NCBI GenBank assembly: GCA_027487685.1
Contig: JAIYDC010000038.1
Location: 1-34,891, forward strand
Direction of reading: 5' to 3'
Source: Pseudomonadota bacterium
GTDB lineage: Bacteria > Bdellovibrionota > Bacteriovoracia > Bacteriovoracales > Bacteriovoracaceae
Length of the DNA stretch: 34,891 nt
Numbering within the stretch: position 1 is the stretch's first letter; each line of letters begins with the position of its first letter. Positions 14,776 to 24,394 of this stretch are shown here, piece after piece. Made by a program: the position numbers and the translations under genes. The notes below the pieces were generated by a model. It did no database searches. It was not told the origin of the DNA and saw nothing but the letters and a program-made list of their open reading frames with translations.

Positions 14776-16746
14776 TTAAACCAGTACTTTAAAAATAAAG
14801 AGCATACCCAGAAGCAAGCCGCCAAGTATCAGGATGCCGTAAGTCTGGAGATCCCCTGTCTGAACTGCGCGGAGTGTAGAGCCTATAACCCGAACGCCAC
14901 GACCAACCCCATTCACAGCACCATCAACCAAATATTTATCAACCACATCCCCCGCGAACGCCGCGATCTTTTTAACGGGCGTCACAATGATCATCTGGTA
15001 GAACTCGTCAATATAGTACTTGTTCGCAAGGAGCTTCTGAAGCGAAGAAAAGCCTCCAAAAATATCGGAGATAAACTCGATCCTTTTAAACATCGCAATT
15101 CCAGCGAAGAAGGAAACGAGAGCGATCACAGAAGAGCCTAACATCACGACAGCTTCGTGAAGCGGAAGCTTAACGGCCACCAGTGGAAGCACCTTTGCAG
15201 GGACAACCGGAGAAAGCCACTGAGAGAGGAGATGCGGCATATGACCGAAGTAATCCCCAAGAAGGTGCGGAACGCCCAGAAATCCGCCAAAGGCCGCCAG
15301 GCCCGCGAGCACATAAAGGGGAGCTGTCATGAGTGCTGGAGACTCGTGCAGGTGGTCCCGAACTTCATGGGTCATTTTCTCATTACCATAAAACGTAAGA
15401 GACATCATGCGACCAGTATAGAAAGCAGTCAACATCGCGGTAAGGACACCAATCACAAAGAGATACGAAACCCCATTCGGGAGTGCAATCGCAGAATAAA
15501 GGATCTCATCTTTGGAGAAGAAGCCAGAGAAGAAAGGAATACCGGAAATCGCCAGGGACCCGATGAGCATAGTGAAGTGGGTGTGAGGTAGGTATTTTTT
15601 CAGGCCACCCATCTTGGTCATGTCCTGCTCACCTGAGCAAGCGTGAATAACAGAACCAGAACCAAGGAACAGAAGTGCTTTAAAGAACGCATGGGTCATG
15701 AGGTGAAAGACGGCCGTCTGGTAAGCTCCTACGCCACAGGCGAGAAACATAAAACCTAGCTGGGAAACGGTGGAGTATGCTAAGACCTTCTTAATATCCG
15801 TCTGCGCTACGGCGATGGAGCCTGCAAACAGCGCAGTGAGGGCCCCTGTGTGAGCAATCACAGAAAGTGCTAGAGGCGAAAGTTCAAACAGAGGGTTCAA
15901 TCGGGCGATCATGTAGACACCCGCGGTGACCATGGTCGCTGCGTGGATGAGTGCCGAGACAGGAGTTGGACCGCTCATGGCATCCGGGAGCCAAACATAA
16001 AGTGGAATCTGCGCTGATTTGCCAGTTGCGCCGACGAACAGAGAAAGGCAGATGAGGGTCGCTGAAGGCATGATCCGGGTCACAACGGCCGGGTCGGCCA
16101 GGAGTGTATTTATCTCGGTGAGTGAAAGGGTGCCGAGTTCGCGGAAGAGCAAGAACATTCCGATCAGGAACCCTAGATCTCCGATGCGGTTAACAATGAA
16201 GGCTTTTTTTCCCGCATTGGCCTTCTCGGTGTCGGTGTACCAAAAGCCAATCAGAAGATAAGAGCAAAGACCCACACCCTCCCAACCAAAAAAGAGGAGA
16301 GGGAGGTTATTCCCCATGACTAAAAGGAGCATGTTAAAGCAGAAAAGATTCAGGTACGAGAAGTATCGGCCGACACACTCTTCGTCATGCATATAACTCG
16401 TAGAGTAAAGGTGAATGAGCGTGCCGATTCCAGTGATGATCATCACTAGAGTTCCTGAGAGCCTATCGATTCGGAGTTCGAAAGGTATCTCGAGGCCTCC
16501 GAAGTTAAACCATTCAAAACAGTAGGTCACAAGCGAAGGATTCTCCCCTCCCATGAGCTTCCCAAAGGCCATCCCAGCAAGGACGAAGGAGAGACCGATG
16601 AAGAAGGTCGCTGTTCCTCCGGCAGTCTCTGCGCTCGTTTTTGCGAATCCTTTGAGTTTCAACGGGTATACGACCCCGTTGATAAAGAAGCCGATCAGCG
16701 GCGAAATCAAAATAAGAAGCGGCAGTGATGAGTGCATTGTTTCCAC
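14776..16746 (-). CDS. nuoL: NADH-quinone oxidoreductase subunit L
   Basis: NuoL is the distal proton-pumping subunit of complex I, with a long lateral helix along the membrane arm. The 656-residue length includes this C-terminal extension. Diagnostic segments are FFGWEGVGLCSYLLIGFW (conserved Glu), KSAQIPLYVWLPDAMSGPTPVSALIHAATMV (given here in parts: KSAQIPLYVWLPDAM and SALIHAATMV) and AQTDIKKVLAYSTVSQLG. The start is uncertain: GTG 16746 has AAAGGA eight bases upstream, while an in-frame ATG three codons later is also possible. Confidence 0.97.
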   Translation of the reverse strand: METMHSSLPLLILISPLIGFFINGVVYPLKLKGFAKTSAETAGGTATFFIGLSFVLAGMAFGKLMGGENPSLVTYCFEWFNFGGLEIPFELRIDRLSGTLVMIITGIGTLIHLYSTSYMHDEECVGRYFSYLNLFCFNMLLLVMGNNLPLLFFGWEGVGLCSYLLIGFWYTDTEKANAGKKAFIVNRIGDLGFLIGMFLLFRELGTLSLTEINTLLADPAVVTRIMPSATLICLSLFVGATGKSAQIPLYVWLPDAMSGPTPVSALIHAATMVTAGVYMIARLNPLFELSPLALSVIAHTGALTALFAGSIAVAQTDIKKVLAYSTVSQLGFMFLACGVGAYQTAVFHLMTHAFFKALLFLGSGSVIHACSGEQDMTKMGGLKKYLPHTHFTMLIGSLAISGIPFFSGFFSKDEILYSAIALPNGVSYLFVIGVLTAMLTAFYTGRMMSLTFYGNEKMTHEVRDHLHESPALMTAPLYVLAGLAAFGGFLGVPHLLGDYFGHMPHLLSQWLSPVVPAKVLPLVAVKLPLHEAVVMLGSSVIALVSFFAGIAMFKRIEFISDIFGGFSSLQKLLANKYYIDEFYQMIIVTPVKKIAAFAGDVVDKYLVDGAVNGVGRGVRVIGSTLRAVQTGDLQTYGILILGGLLLGMLFIFKVLV

Positions 16747-16751
16747 AGTCC

Positions 16752-17054
16752 TTATCCTTTCAATGTCGTTGCGGACTGAGTCTTAATAGACCCGAAATTC
16801 CGGTAGAGGTTAACAAGGATCGAAAGTCCGACTGCTGATTCAGCGGCCGCAATAGTAATCACAAAAAAGACCTGAATCTGACCTTCGATCATTCCGGCAG
16901 ATTTCGAAAATGCTACGAGGGAGAGGTTCGCAGCATTTAAGAGAAGCTCGATCCCCATCAGGATCATGATGGTATCTCGGCGCAGGAGGACGACCAGCAT
17001 TCCAATGCAAAAGAGAAAGGCTGCCAGGATCTGGAGAAGAACATCATTAGTCAT
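16752..17054 (-). CDS. nuoK: NADH-quinone oxidoreductase subunit K
   Basis: NuoK is a small membrane subunit with three helices. The 100-residue protein keeps both glutamates needed for proton transfer, E36 (MGIELLLNAANLS) and E72 (AAAESAVGLS), at the same numbering as in E. coli. AAGGGT precedes the ATG. The stop lies five bases before the nuoL start. Confidence 0.97.
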   Translation of the reverse strand: MTNDVLLQILAAFLFCIGMLVVLLRRDTIMILMGIELLLNAANLSLVAFSKSAGMIEGQIQVFFVITIAAAESAVGLSILVNLYRNFGSIKTQSATTLKG

Positions 17055-17063
17055 AATATACCC

Positions 17064-17588
17064 TTAATCGAATTTTCTTTTAGCAAGGACTACAGCGGCG
17101 ACGATCGCAATCAAAAGTGCAAGCGATATGACTTCGAAGGATACGTAGTACTGGGTAAAAAGCGAGTGTGCCAGGACCTTAGAGTTACCTCCAAGCGAAG
17201 TTACATACTCAGACGTGAAGGCACCCGAAACAACGTCTCCACGATGGTTCCTATAGTGTTCAGTGAGTGCGTAGACTATGAAGCCAAAGACCGCGAGGCC
17301 TAATGCGACTGCGCCGGCAAAGGCCCCCGGGTGATCCTTGTAATCTTTCTCCTCAGTATTGAGGTTCAAAAGCATGATTGAGAAGATGAAAAGGACCATA
17401 ATCGCACCAGCATAGACGACGAGCTGGATGGTTGCGATGAGATGTTCTCCGATGAGACCATAAATTCCCGCCGTCATAATGAGAACTCCGAGGAGGCAAA
17501 TCGCCGAAGTAATCGCATTGCGGGTGAAAAGCATGGTGAGGGCGAGGATTGCCGAAATGACAGAGAGGATGACTATTACGGGACTCAT
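17064..17588 (-). CDS. nuoJ: NADH-quinone oxidoreductase subunit J
   Basis: NuoJ is a five-helix membrane subunit near the quinone site. The 174-residue protein has the typical helix IATIQLVVYAGAIMVLFIF, containing the conserved Tyr and the pi-bulge region, followed by MLLNLN. GAAGGA precedes the ATG, which overlaps the nuoI stop by one base (TAATG). Confidence 0.96.
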   Translation of the reverse strand: MSPVIVILSVISAILALTMLFTRNAITSAICLLGVLIMTAGIYGLIGEHLIATIQLVVYAGAIMVLFIFSIMLLNLNTEEKDYKDHPGAFAGAVALGLAVFGFIVYALTEHYRNHRGDVVSGAFTSEYVTSLGGNSKVLAHSLFTQYYVSFEVISLALLIAIVAAVVLAKRKFD

Positions 17589-18103
17589 TAGCTATCCTTC
17601 TTTTCGTGGCGCCCGTTCATCGGTCGCTTGAGTTGGTCGAGGTCTACGATGGCATCTTCCCGTGAATAGGTTGCCATTTCATAATTGGTCGAAAGCTTGA
17701 TAGCGTCCTTCGGACACGCCTCTTCACAGAAACCACAGAAACAGCACCGAAGGAGATCGATGTCAAAACTCGCAGGCTTCTTTTCTTTGGCAACGCCGTA
17801 AGTGTTATCGGCCTCATCCCTTTCCTCGGCGACAATGTGAATACACTCAGCCGGACAGACTGTCTCGCATAAGAAACAGGCAGTACAGTTCTCGGTTTTC
17901 TTAGGATCAACAGAGATGAAGTGGGCCCCTCGGAAGCGGTCAGAGTAGTCGCGCTTCTTCTCTGGATACATGATGGTCCAGCTTTTCCGGAAGAGGAACC
18001 CCTGGATAAAGCGCTTCATCGTGATCTTCATCCCGATGAGTATCGCCGGCAGGTAAGCCTTCTCGACTGCCGTATATTTCTTAGAAACGTTGATAGTTCC
18101 CAT
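17588..18103 (-). CDS. nuoI: NADH-quinone oxidoreductase subunit I (2x[4Fe-4S])
   Basis: NuoI carries clusters N6a and N6b, which pass electrons from NuoG to NuoB. The 171-residue protein has both complete motifs: C73, C76, C79, C83 and C120, C123, C126, C130. The N-terminal region contains an amphipathic segment that docks on the membrane arm. GAGAGG precedes the ATG. The ferredoxin at 7317-7694 is a shortened paralog that has lost one of these clusters. Confidence 0.97.
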   Translation of the reverse strand: MGTINVSKKYTAVEKAYLPAILIGMKITMKRFIQGFLFRKSWTIMYPEKKRDYSDRFRGAHFISVDPKKTENCTACFLCETVCPAECIHIVAEERDEADNTYGVAKEKKPASFDIDLLRCCFCGFCEEACPKDAIKLSTNYEMATYSREDAIVDLDQLKRPMNGRHEKKDS

Positions 18104-18112
18104 GGGGCCTCT

Positions 18113-19180
18113 CTATTGGTTGAAGTAGTAGACCCCAAGGGTCACTAACACGAGGTTAATAAGGGAAAGCGGGAATAGGATCTTCCACCCAAGGTCCATC
18201 AGCTGATCGAACCTAAAGCGTGGAAGGGTCCACCGGATCCAGACAAAGAGGAACATAAAAAATGCGACTTTCGAAGCGAGGGAGGCGAATTGGAAAACAG
18301 CTGTCACATTCGTTGTTCCAACCGCGCCAAACCCGAAGAACTCAGAGATAAGTGTCACCAGGAGACTCATTCCTGGAAGGAGAGAATAGCCACCGAAGAA
18401 GAGCGTCGAGATCAGTGCCGAGGCCATAATCATGGCGATGTACTCTGCCATGAAGAAAAGCGCGAACTTCATCGCGCCGTACTCGAGGTGATAGCCCGCC
18501 ACAATCTCAGACTCGCCTTCAGCAAGATCGAACGGGAGTCGGTTAGTCTCGGCGAAAATAGAGACTAGAAATACGAGAGCACCAAATGGATTAACCACCG
18601 CTCCCCAGTAGTTATTAACCTGCCATGACACCATTTCGTGAGGATTAAATGAGCCGTAGACTATCAACATGGAAAGGAGTGCCAGCCCCATTGAGATTTC
18701 GTAGGAAACAATCTGGGAAGATCCGCGAAGAGCACCGAGGACCGAATACTTATTCTTCGAGGCCCAGCCTGCGAGGATAAGGGGGTAAACTTCAAGGCCC
18801 GCGAAAGCTAGGATGAAGATCACTCCGGAGTCCATCTGAGCGATCTGGAGGACCACTTGGCGGCCTCCTACAATTGCCTTATCTCCAAAAGGAATGACCG
18901 CAAGAGCACAAAGTGGAGCGATCAGGGCAATAAGAGGCGCTAGATAATAATAGAACTTGTTAGCATCCTTAGGAACGAAGTCCTCTTTATGGATAAACTT
19001 CAACACATCCGCGAGTGGCTGCAGGAGACCAAAAGGTCCCACTCGGTTAGGGCCTACTCGACCCTGCATCCAGGCAGCACCGCGCCGCTCAAACCACACG
19101 GTCACCGGAACGACCCCAAGGCAAACCCCAACAACAAGGAGTATCTTTGCAATCAACTGGAGGAAATCAAAGTATTCCAT
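18113..19180 (-). CDS. nuoH: NADH-quinone oxidoreductase subunit H
   Basis: NuoH is the membrane subunit that forms the quinone entry channel with NuoB and NuoD. The protein is about 355 residues with eight hydrophobic segments. It has the signatures RVGPNRVGPFGLLQPLAD and PFDLAEGESEIVAGYHLEYG, the latter with the conserved acidic cluster. The start is taken as ATG 19180, in reach of GTGAG; an in-frame GTG at 19189 is the alternative. Confidence 0.96.
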   Translation of the reverse strand: MEYFDFLQLIAKILLVVGVCLGVVPVTVWFERRGAAWMQGRVGPNRVGPFGLLQPLADVLKFIHKEDFVPKDANKFYYYLAPLIALIAPLCALAVIPFGDKAIVGGRQVVLQIAQMDSGVIFILAFAGLEVYPLILAGWASKNKYSVLGALRGSSQIVSYEISMGLALLSMLIVYGSFNPHEMVSWQVNNYWGAVVNPFGALVFLVSIFAETNRLPFDLAEGESEIVAGYHLEYGAMKFALFFMAEYIAMIMASALISTLFFGGYSLLPGMSLLVTLISEFFGFGAVGTTNVTAVFQFASLASKVAFFMFLFVWIRWTLPRFRFDQLMDLGWKILFPLSLINLVLVTLGVYYFNQ

Positions 19181-19192
19181 ATAACTCACTTC

Positions 19193-20734
19193 TTACTTGT
19201 TAGCGCTCAGAAGACTAATAACATGATGAGCGGAGACCGCTCCCCCGCGATGCTCTATCGCCGGATGAAATTTCTGTACGATACCATCTGCGTTCTTAAA
19301 GCTACCCTCTTTTTCAATCGTCGCAAGGCCCGGGATCAACGCAAGAACGTTGGTAGTAGGAAGTGCTTTAACTTCGTCAATAGTCCAGACGCCCCAAAGG
19401 ATCACCTTTTGATTCGCAGAGAGCTTCGGAGTTCCCGCCCGGCCGTTCCTGAACAGGATCACGATATCCGCCGATGCTTCCCCGTTGGCAAGAGCAGCAA
19501 GGCCTGTCTCTTCTACACCGCGAGTATTGGGCGTTTTATCTGCCATACGAAGAAGAGCATCAAGTTTCTTATCTTCGCCTGAGGTACGAATAAAACCATT
19601 ATGGTAGCTAACACTTACTGGCCTTCCAAAAGCAAGTGTAGACTTCTCCTTCAAAAGTGCCGCTTCCTCGCGAGTCGCATCGGTTCCGACGATGAGCTGA
19701 ACAGATCCGGCGGACGCTACTGACTTCTTGATCTCACCGAGGACCGTGTCAAGGCTAGCGGCCGTCATAGCACCATTGTGATTCAGGAGCGGGGAAATAA
19801 CCCTCTTCGGGTTCATGAGGTCCTGGAAGGAAGAGCGACCTTCGTCACACATCCAGTGTCCGTTCACGAGTTCATTGAAAACCGGGACGTACCGGTAGGC
19901 GATATCTTTATCGGAATGGACTTCAATATTGCAGCCCTTAGAGCAGCGGTCACATATCGAGGCTTTCTTGTCCAGGAACCATGAACGTTTTTGGAAGCGA
20001 AAATCGTTCCATGTAAGGGCGCCGACCGGACAGAAGTCCGTTAGGCAGCCTTGGTAGTCATTGAACAGACCGCGCTCGTCAGCGACGTCAAGTTCCTTGT
20101 GCCAACCGCGGTTCACCATCACGAGGTCATTAGTCTTCGTGACATCATCAGTGAAGCGCACACAGCGCTCGCAGTGAACGCAGCGGTTCATGTTGAGTGT
20201 GACCTTGTCGGAAAGCACTTTAGTCGTGGCGTTTTCGAAGACGCGCTTTTCTTCTTTAAAGTTTGATTTCGATGGCCCGTACTCGAAATTGTAATCCTGG
20301 AGCTTACACTCTCCGGCCTTATCGCACACTGGGCAATCAAGCGGATGGTTAGTAAGCAGGAAATCCATGACTCCCGTCCGTGACTTCATAACCTTTTCGG
20401 ACTTCGTATGCACCACCATGCCATCGGCCGCAGGGGTCGAGCACGAGGTCATAAGTTTTGGCGCCTTCTCCACCTCTACTGTGCACATCCGGCAAGTGCC
20501 GGCGATTGGCATCCCCGGATGATAGCAGTAGCGAGGGATTTCCTCATGGAGCTTGTAGCGCTCAGTGACCTGCATAATCGTATCGCCAGGTTTAAACTCA
20601 AACTGCTTTCCGTCGATGGTGATCTTCGGAAGTGGCTTGGCATCAGGAGAGGGATCCGAGTGGACCGGTCTCAAAGCTGATGTGTAGTTGAGATCTTCCT
20701 TGGGCTTCTTAATTTCGAGGGTTGGGTTAGACAT
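19193..20734 (-). CDS. nuoG: NADH-quinone oxidoreductase subunit G, short form
   Basis: NuoG carries several clusters of the peripheral arm. In the numbering of the longer frame (start 20740), the ligands are: [2Fe-2S] C72, C83, C86, C100; N5 H132, C136, C139, C145; the next [4Fe-4S] C187, C190, C193, C237; and a fourth set C263, C266, C270, C298 that matches cluster N7. The protein is only ~513 residues, compared with about 900 in E. coli, so most of the molybdopterin-like domain is missing. A ~35-residue N-terminal extension precedes the ferredoxin fold. The start is taken as ATG 20734, with TAGG upstream, overlapping the nuoF stop by eight bases. Confidence 0.93.
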   Translation of the reverse strand: MSNPTLEIKKPKEDLNYTSALRPVHSDPSPDAKPLPKITIDGKQFEFKPGDTIMQVTERYKLHEEIPRYCYHPGMPIAGTCRMCTVEVEKAPKLMTSCSTPAADGMVVHTKSEKVMKSRTGVMDFLLTNHPLDCPVCDKAGECKLQDYNFEYGPSKSNFKEEKRVFENATTKVLSDKVTLNMNRCVHCERCVRFTDDVTKTNDLVMVNRGWHKELDVADERGLFNDYQGCLTDFCPVGALTWNDFRFQKRSWFLDKKASICDRCSKGCNIEVHSDKDIAYRYVPVFNELVNGHWMCDEGRSSFQDLMNPKRVISPLLNHNGAMTAASLDTVLGEIKKSVASAGSVQLIVGTDATREEAALLKEKSTLAFGRPVSVSYHNGFIRTSGEDKKLDALLRMADKTPNTRGVEETGLAALANGEASADIVILFRNGRAGTPKLSANQKVILWGVWTIDEVKALPTTNVLALIPGLATIEKEGSFKNADGIVQKFHPAIEHRGGAVSAHHVISLLSANK

Positions 20735-22067
20735 GGGCACCTACAAGTTTGTGAGATAGAGATTCCTGCCGGCCAACACCCTTGAGTCCTCCGCGAGTGA
20801 CAAGCTCTTCGAACTCGCCACGGAACTTACGGACTGAAGAAAGGGCAGGACCAGTGACAGCGTCGGCGAAAGCGCAGATTGTCTGGCCGGCCATATTTGC
20901 GCAAATTTTAGCAATGTAATCGAGGTCGTCGTGTGTGCCGCCACCGTCGAGGATGCGCTTAAACATCCGTGCGAGCCAGTGTGAGCCCTCGCGGCACTGA
21001 GAGCACTGCCCGCATGACTCATGCTCGTAAAATTTGAGCAGTGTGTACGTGGCCTCTACAATGTTTACGGTGTCGTTCATGACAATGAGTCCACCGGATC
21101 CGGCCATCGTTCCGGCCTTCATGAGAGAGTCGTAATCGGTCTTCACATCGCACTCGTCGGCCCGGAGCATCGGGGCAGAGGCACCACCAGGGATCACGGC
21201 CTTGAGTTTGCCACCCTTGGTCCCACCAGCGATCTCAATAATCTCATTGATGGTAAGGTTCATCGGCAGTTCATAGACGCCCGGCTTGTGGACATGGCCT
21301 GAAACGCAGATAAGACGAGTTCCACCCGAGCGCTCAGGACCCATCTTAGCGTACCTTTCCCAGCCTTTATCGATGATGTAGGGAACGGCAGCGAAAGTCT
21401 CGACGTTGTTCACACATGAAGGCATACCATAAGCCCCGACTTGAGCAGGGAATGGCGGCTTAAGCCGAGGCTCGCCCCGTTTGCCTTCGAGGGAATTTAG
21501 GAGTGCAGTTTCTTCGCCGCAGATATAAGCGCCGGCACCCTTATAAATAACAAGATCGTAGTTGAATCCTGAACCCAGGATATTTTTTCCAAGAAAGCCA
21601 CTCGCGTAGGCGTCGTCGAGCGCTTTCTGCATGAGACGAATTTCTTTGTGCCACTCGCCGCGGATATAAATAAAGCCCTTGTTCGATCCAATAGCATGGC
21701 CGCCGATGATCATACCTTCGATCATACGGTGCGGTGTTTTCGTAAAGATGAGACGGTCTTTGAAAGTGCCTGGCTCCCCTTCGTCGGCATTACAGACGAG
21801 GTACTTAGGCTTTGGATTCCCGTTGGCGTCAACTGGATTTGCGGGCATGAAGGACCACTTCATCCCTGTCGGGAACCCCGCTCCACCACGGCCACGGAGG
21901 TTAGATTTCTTGACTTCCTCGACCACATCCGCCGGCTTCATCTTGAGCGCTTTCTCAAGCGCCTTATAGCCATTTTCCTTCTCAACGTAAAAACTCAGCG
22001 TCTCGCAACCGGGAACGGTGACATTCGGGGTGATAACCGGTTCGAAATGCTCGTTATTATACTTCAT
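20727..22067 (-). CDS. nuoF: NADH-quinone oxidoreductase subunit F (NADH/FMN-binding)
   Basis: NuoF oxidises NADH through FMN and cluster N3. The protein has the FMN/NADH loops GRGGAGFPTGMKW, NADEGEPGTFKDR and GAGAYICGEETALLNSLEG, and the N3 ligands in CGQCSQCREG plus a Cys about 40 residues later (C352, C355, C358, C398). I chose ATG 22067 because GGAG lies eight bases upstream and it overlaps the nuoE stop as ATGA; the ATG at 22073 is too close to that site. The length is about 446 residues. Confidence 0.97.
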   Translation of the reverse strand: MKYNNEHFEPVITPNVTVPGCETLSFYVEKENGYKALEKALKMKPADVVEEVKKSNLRGRGGAGFPTGMKWSFMPANPVDANGNPKPKYLVCNADEGEPGTFKDRLIFTKTPHRMIEGMIIGGHAIGSNKGFIYIRGEWHKEIRLMQKALDDAYASGFLGKNILGSGFNYDLVIYKGAGAYICGEETALLNSLEGKRGEPRLKPPFPAQVGAYGMPSCVNNVETFAAVPYIIDKGWERYAKMGPERSGGTRLICVSGHVHKPGVYELPMNLTINEIIEIAGGTKGGKLKAVIPGGASAPMLRADECDVKTDYDSLMKAGTMAGSGGLIVMNDTVNIVEATYTLLKFYEHESCGQCSQCREGSHWLARMFKRILDGGGTHDDLDYIAKICANMAGQTICAFADAVTGPALSSVRKFRGEFEELVTRGGLKGVGRQESLSHKLVGAHV

Positions 22068-22588
22068 GGCCATACTCCATCTTTTTGAGTGCTCTTACCG
22101 ACCTTCTTACCGGCGTCGAGGTCACGTGAAGCCTGATCGAGAAGCTGTTCCATGCCCCTCTCGTCCACTTCTTCATAGTAATCCTGATTAATCTGAATGG
22201 CCGGGGCGGTACCGCAGGCCGCCAGACACTCCACCTGAGTCAGGGTGAACTTCCCGTCCTTCGTGGTCTCTCCAGCGTGGATACCAAGTTTACGCTCAGC
22301 ACAAGCCAGGACCTTGTCAGCTCCATTTAGCCAGCAGGAGATGTTGGTACAGATCTGGACGTCAACCTTACCCACGGGCTTGAGGTAATACATGGTATAG
22401 AAACTCGCGACTTCGCGGACCTTTGATACAGGTAGATTGAGAAAAACTCCTGCATCCTTCATGTGTTCCATGGAAATCCACCCGTGTTCGTTCTGAATTT
22501 CGTGGAGTAAAGGAAGAAGAAGTGCCTGCTCCGTTGGGAACTGGTGACGGATGCCATTAATCGTATTCTTAATCGTTTCAGACAACAT
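22064..22588 (-). CDS. nuoE: NADH-quinone oxidoreductase subunit E ([2Fe-2S])
   Basis: NuoE holds cluster N1a next to NuoF. The 174-residue thioredoxin-like protein has the ligands C80, C85 (CTNISC) and C121, C125 (CLAAC). The start is ATG 22588, with AGGAG eight bases upstream, 10 bases after the nuoD stop. A longer frame beginning at 22621 would run into nuoD and has no binding site. Confidence 0.96.
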   Translation of the reverse strand: MLSETIKNTINGIRHQFPTEQALLLPLLHEIQNEHGWISMEHMKDAGVFLNLPVSKVREVASFYTMYYLKPVGKVDVQICTNISCWLNGADKVLACAERKLGIHAGETTKDGKFTLTQVECLAACGTAPAIQINQDYYEEVDERGMEQLLDQASRDLDAGKKVGKSTQKDGVWP

Positions 22589-22598
22589 AGTTTTTCTC

Positions 22599-23804
22599 CT
22601 AGCGATCGAGCTCGCCGGCAATAATATTCACGCTTCCAAGGTGAGCGACGGCGTCCGGAATCTTCCCGCCTTTAACCGAGGCTTCGAACGCCTGGAAAAG
22701 CATGAAGGACGGAGACTTTACGCGCATACGCCAAGCCTTCGGACCTCCGCGGCTTACTACATAGAAGCCTAGCTCACCGTTAGGTCCCTCAACGCAGGTG
22801 AAGGCTTCGCCCTTGGGCACGTCGATACCTTCCATGAAAATCTTAAAGTGGTGGATGAGGACTTCCATTTTACTATAAACCTCAAGCTTCTCAGGAATCA
22901 GTACGCGTTTATCTGTTGTCCAGAGGGGGCCTGAAGGCATCTTTTGATTGACCTGCTTCAAAATTCTAACCGACTGCCGCATTTCTTCGAGGCGGACGAG
23001 GTAGCGGTCATAGACATCACCGTTTGAGCCAACGACGACATCAAAGTCGAGGTCGGGGTAGATGTAGTAAGGTCGATCCCGGCGAAGATCGTGATCGACG
23101 CCCGAAGCCCGTAGGCACGGGCCAGTGATAGAAAACTTCAGGGCGTCTTCTTTAGAAATAATCCCGACACCCCGAGTCCGGTCAATCCAAATTCGGTTAG
23201 AGGTTAGAAGACCCTCAACCTCATCGAGTGCTCGCGGGAATTCTTCGCAAAACTTCCAGAGTCGTTCGTTAAGAGTGTCGGGTAGATCATAGCTCATCCC
23301 GCCTATACGGGCATAGGTCGTTGTGAGGCGCATGCCACACATGGATTCAATCATGGTGTAGGCTTCTTCACGCCACTGGTAAAGAAGCCAGAAGACAGTC
23401 ATTGCTCCGAGATCGAGAGCATTGATGGCAACACAAATGATATGATCTATGATTCGTGAAAGTTCCATGCACATCACGCGGATGTACATGCAGCGCTCAG
23501 TAACGGAGATACTCATGATGTTTTCGACGGCCATCGCATAAGCAATATTATTATTTAAGGCCGAGCAGTAGTTCAGACGGTCGGTATAGACCATCCACTG
23601 ATGGTAGGTCTTGTCCTCACCTAGCTTCTCGATCGCACGGTGGAGGTAGCCAATTTCGCAGTTGGCATCCTCAATCGTTTCACCGTTGACCCGGCACATA
23701 ACACGGAGAGTTCCGTGCATCGCTGGGTGAGACGGTCCAAGATTAATGAGGACGTTCGGGTTGTAAAAATCTTTCTGTGTGGAGTCTTGAGTCTTGACGG
23801 CCAT
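22599..23804 (-). CDS. nuoD: NADH-quinone oxidoreductase subunit D
   Basis: NuoD forms the quinone headgroup site with NuoB. The 401-residue protein keeps the hairpin HPAMHG with the quinone-binding His (H30) and the partner Tyr79 (DRLNY). EIGYLHRAIEKL and TGPCLRASG are also typical. It is a separate gene, not fused to nuoC. GGGAG precedes the ATG. It is the direct comparison for the NuoCD-like paralog at 7697-9322. Confidence 0.97.
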   Translation of the reverse strand: MAVKTQDSTQKDFYNPNVLINLGPSHPAMHGTLRVMCRVNGETIEDANCEIGYLHRAIEKLGEDKTYHQWMVYTDRLNYCSALNNNIAYAMAVENIMSISVTERCMYIRVMCMELSRIIDHIICVAINALDLGAMTVFWLLYQWREEAYTMIESMCGMRLTTTYARIGGMSYDLPDTLNERLWKFCEEFPRALDEVEGLLTSNRIWIDRTRGVGIISKEDALKFSITGPCLRASGVDHDLRRDRPYYIYPDLDFDVVVGSNGDVYDRYLVRLEEMRQSVRILKQVNQKMPSGPLWTTDKRVLIPEKLEVYSKMEVLIHHFKIFMEGIDVPKGEAFTCVEGPNGELGFYVVSRGGPKAWRMRVKSPSFMLFQAFEASVKGGKIPDAVAHLGSVNIIAGELDR

Positions 23805-23806
23805 GG

Positions 23807-24394
23807 TTAATTCTCACTCCCTTCCGTGATGTTGGTATTGATCTCCATAGGATTCGCACCAAGATGGAAGCCAATATTATCGTTAAAGGGTTCTCTCTGT
23901 TTAATAGGATATTCTTTCCGGAGCGGGTGCCCGGTAAAACGCTCATCCATCAGGATGCGTCGAAGATTCGGGTGACCTGTGAAAGTCACGCCATACATGT
24001 CAAAGACTTCGCGCTCGAGCCAGTTAGCGGCTAAAAAAATATCTGTAAGGGTCAGTGCCGGTTCAGACTCGTCGAGCAGGCACTTAATCCGAACACGCAC
24101 GTGCTTGGTTGTGGAATACTGCTGATAAACCAGTACGAAACGCTTCTCCCCATCTTCACCGTCCTTATTATCATAGGCCGTGATGTCCGAGAGGAAGTCC
24201 ATCTTAAAGGCATCGTCGAGCATGAAGGTACGAAATAGAAGTTTCGCGTCCTCCGGTGTTTTCGCCCAGATGACTGGCTCATTGAGCTTGTCGAACTCAA
24301 CTTTGCGACCTGGTCCGTATTTTTCTACGAGACGCTTACCGAGGGCTTCCTGATCTTTAAGGTATGAGGCCTTCGGAGCAATTGAAGTTGTCAT
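23807..24394 (-). CDS. nuoC: NADH-quinone oxidoreductase subunit C
   Basis: NuoC is a cluster-free subunit of the peripheral arm. The 195-residue protein has the family core [17 protein letters not shown] followed by [29 protein letters not shown] lies upstream, and the ATG overlaps the nuoB stop by four bases. The gene lies two bases before nuoD. Confidence 0.96.
   Translation of the reverse strand: MTTSIAPKASYLKDQEALGKRLVEKYGPGRKVEFDKLNEPVIWAKTPEDAKLLFRTFMLDDAFKMDFLSDITAYDNKDGEDGEKRFVLVYQQYSTTKHVRVRIKCLLDESEPALTLTDIFLAANWLEREVFDMYGVTFTGHPNLRRILMDERFTGHPLRKEYPIKQREPFNDNIGFHLGANPMEINTNITEGSEN

Noticed and set aside
15157-15591. 144-residue open frame antisense to nuoL
   Set aside because: Same reasoning: it mirrors a membrane protein gene and shows no recognisable domain.
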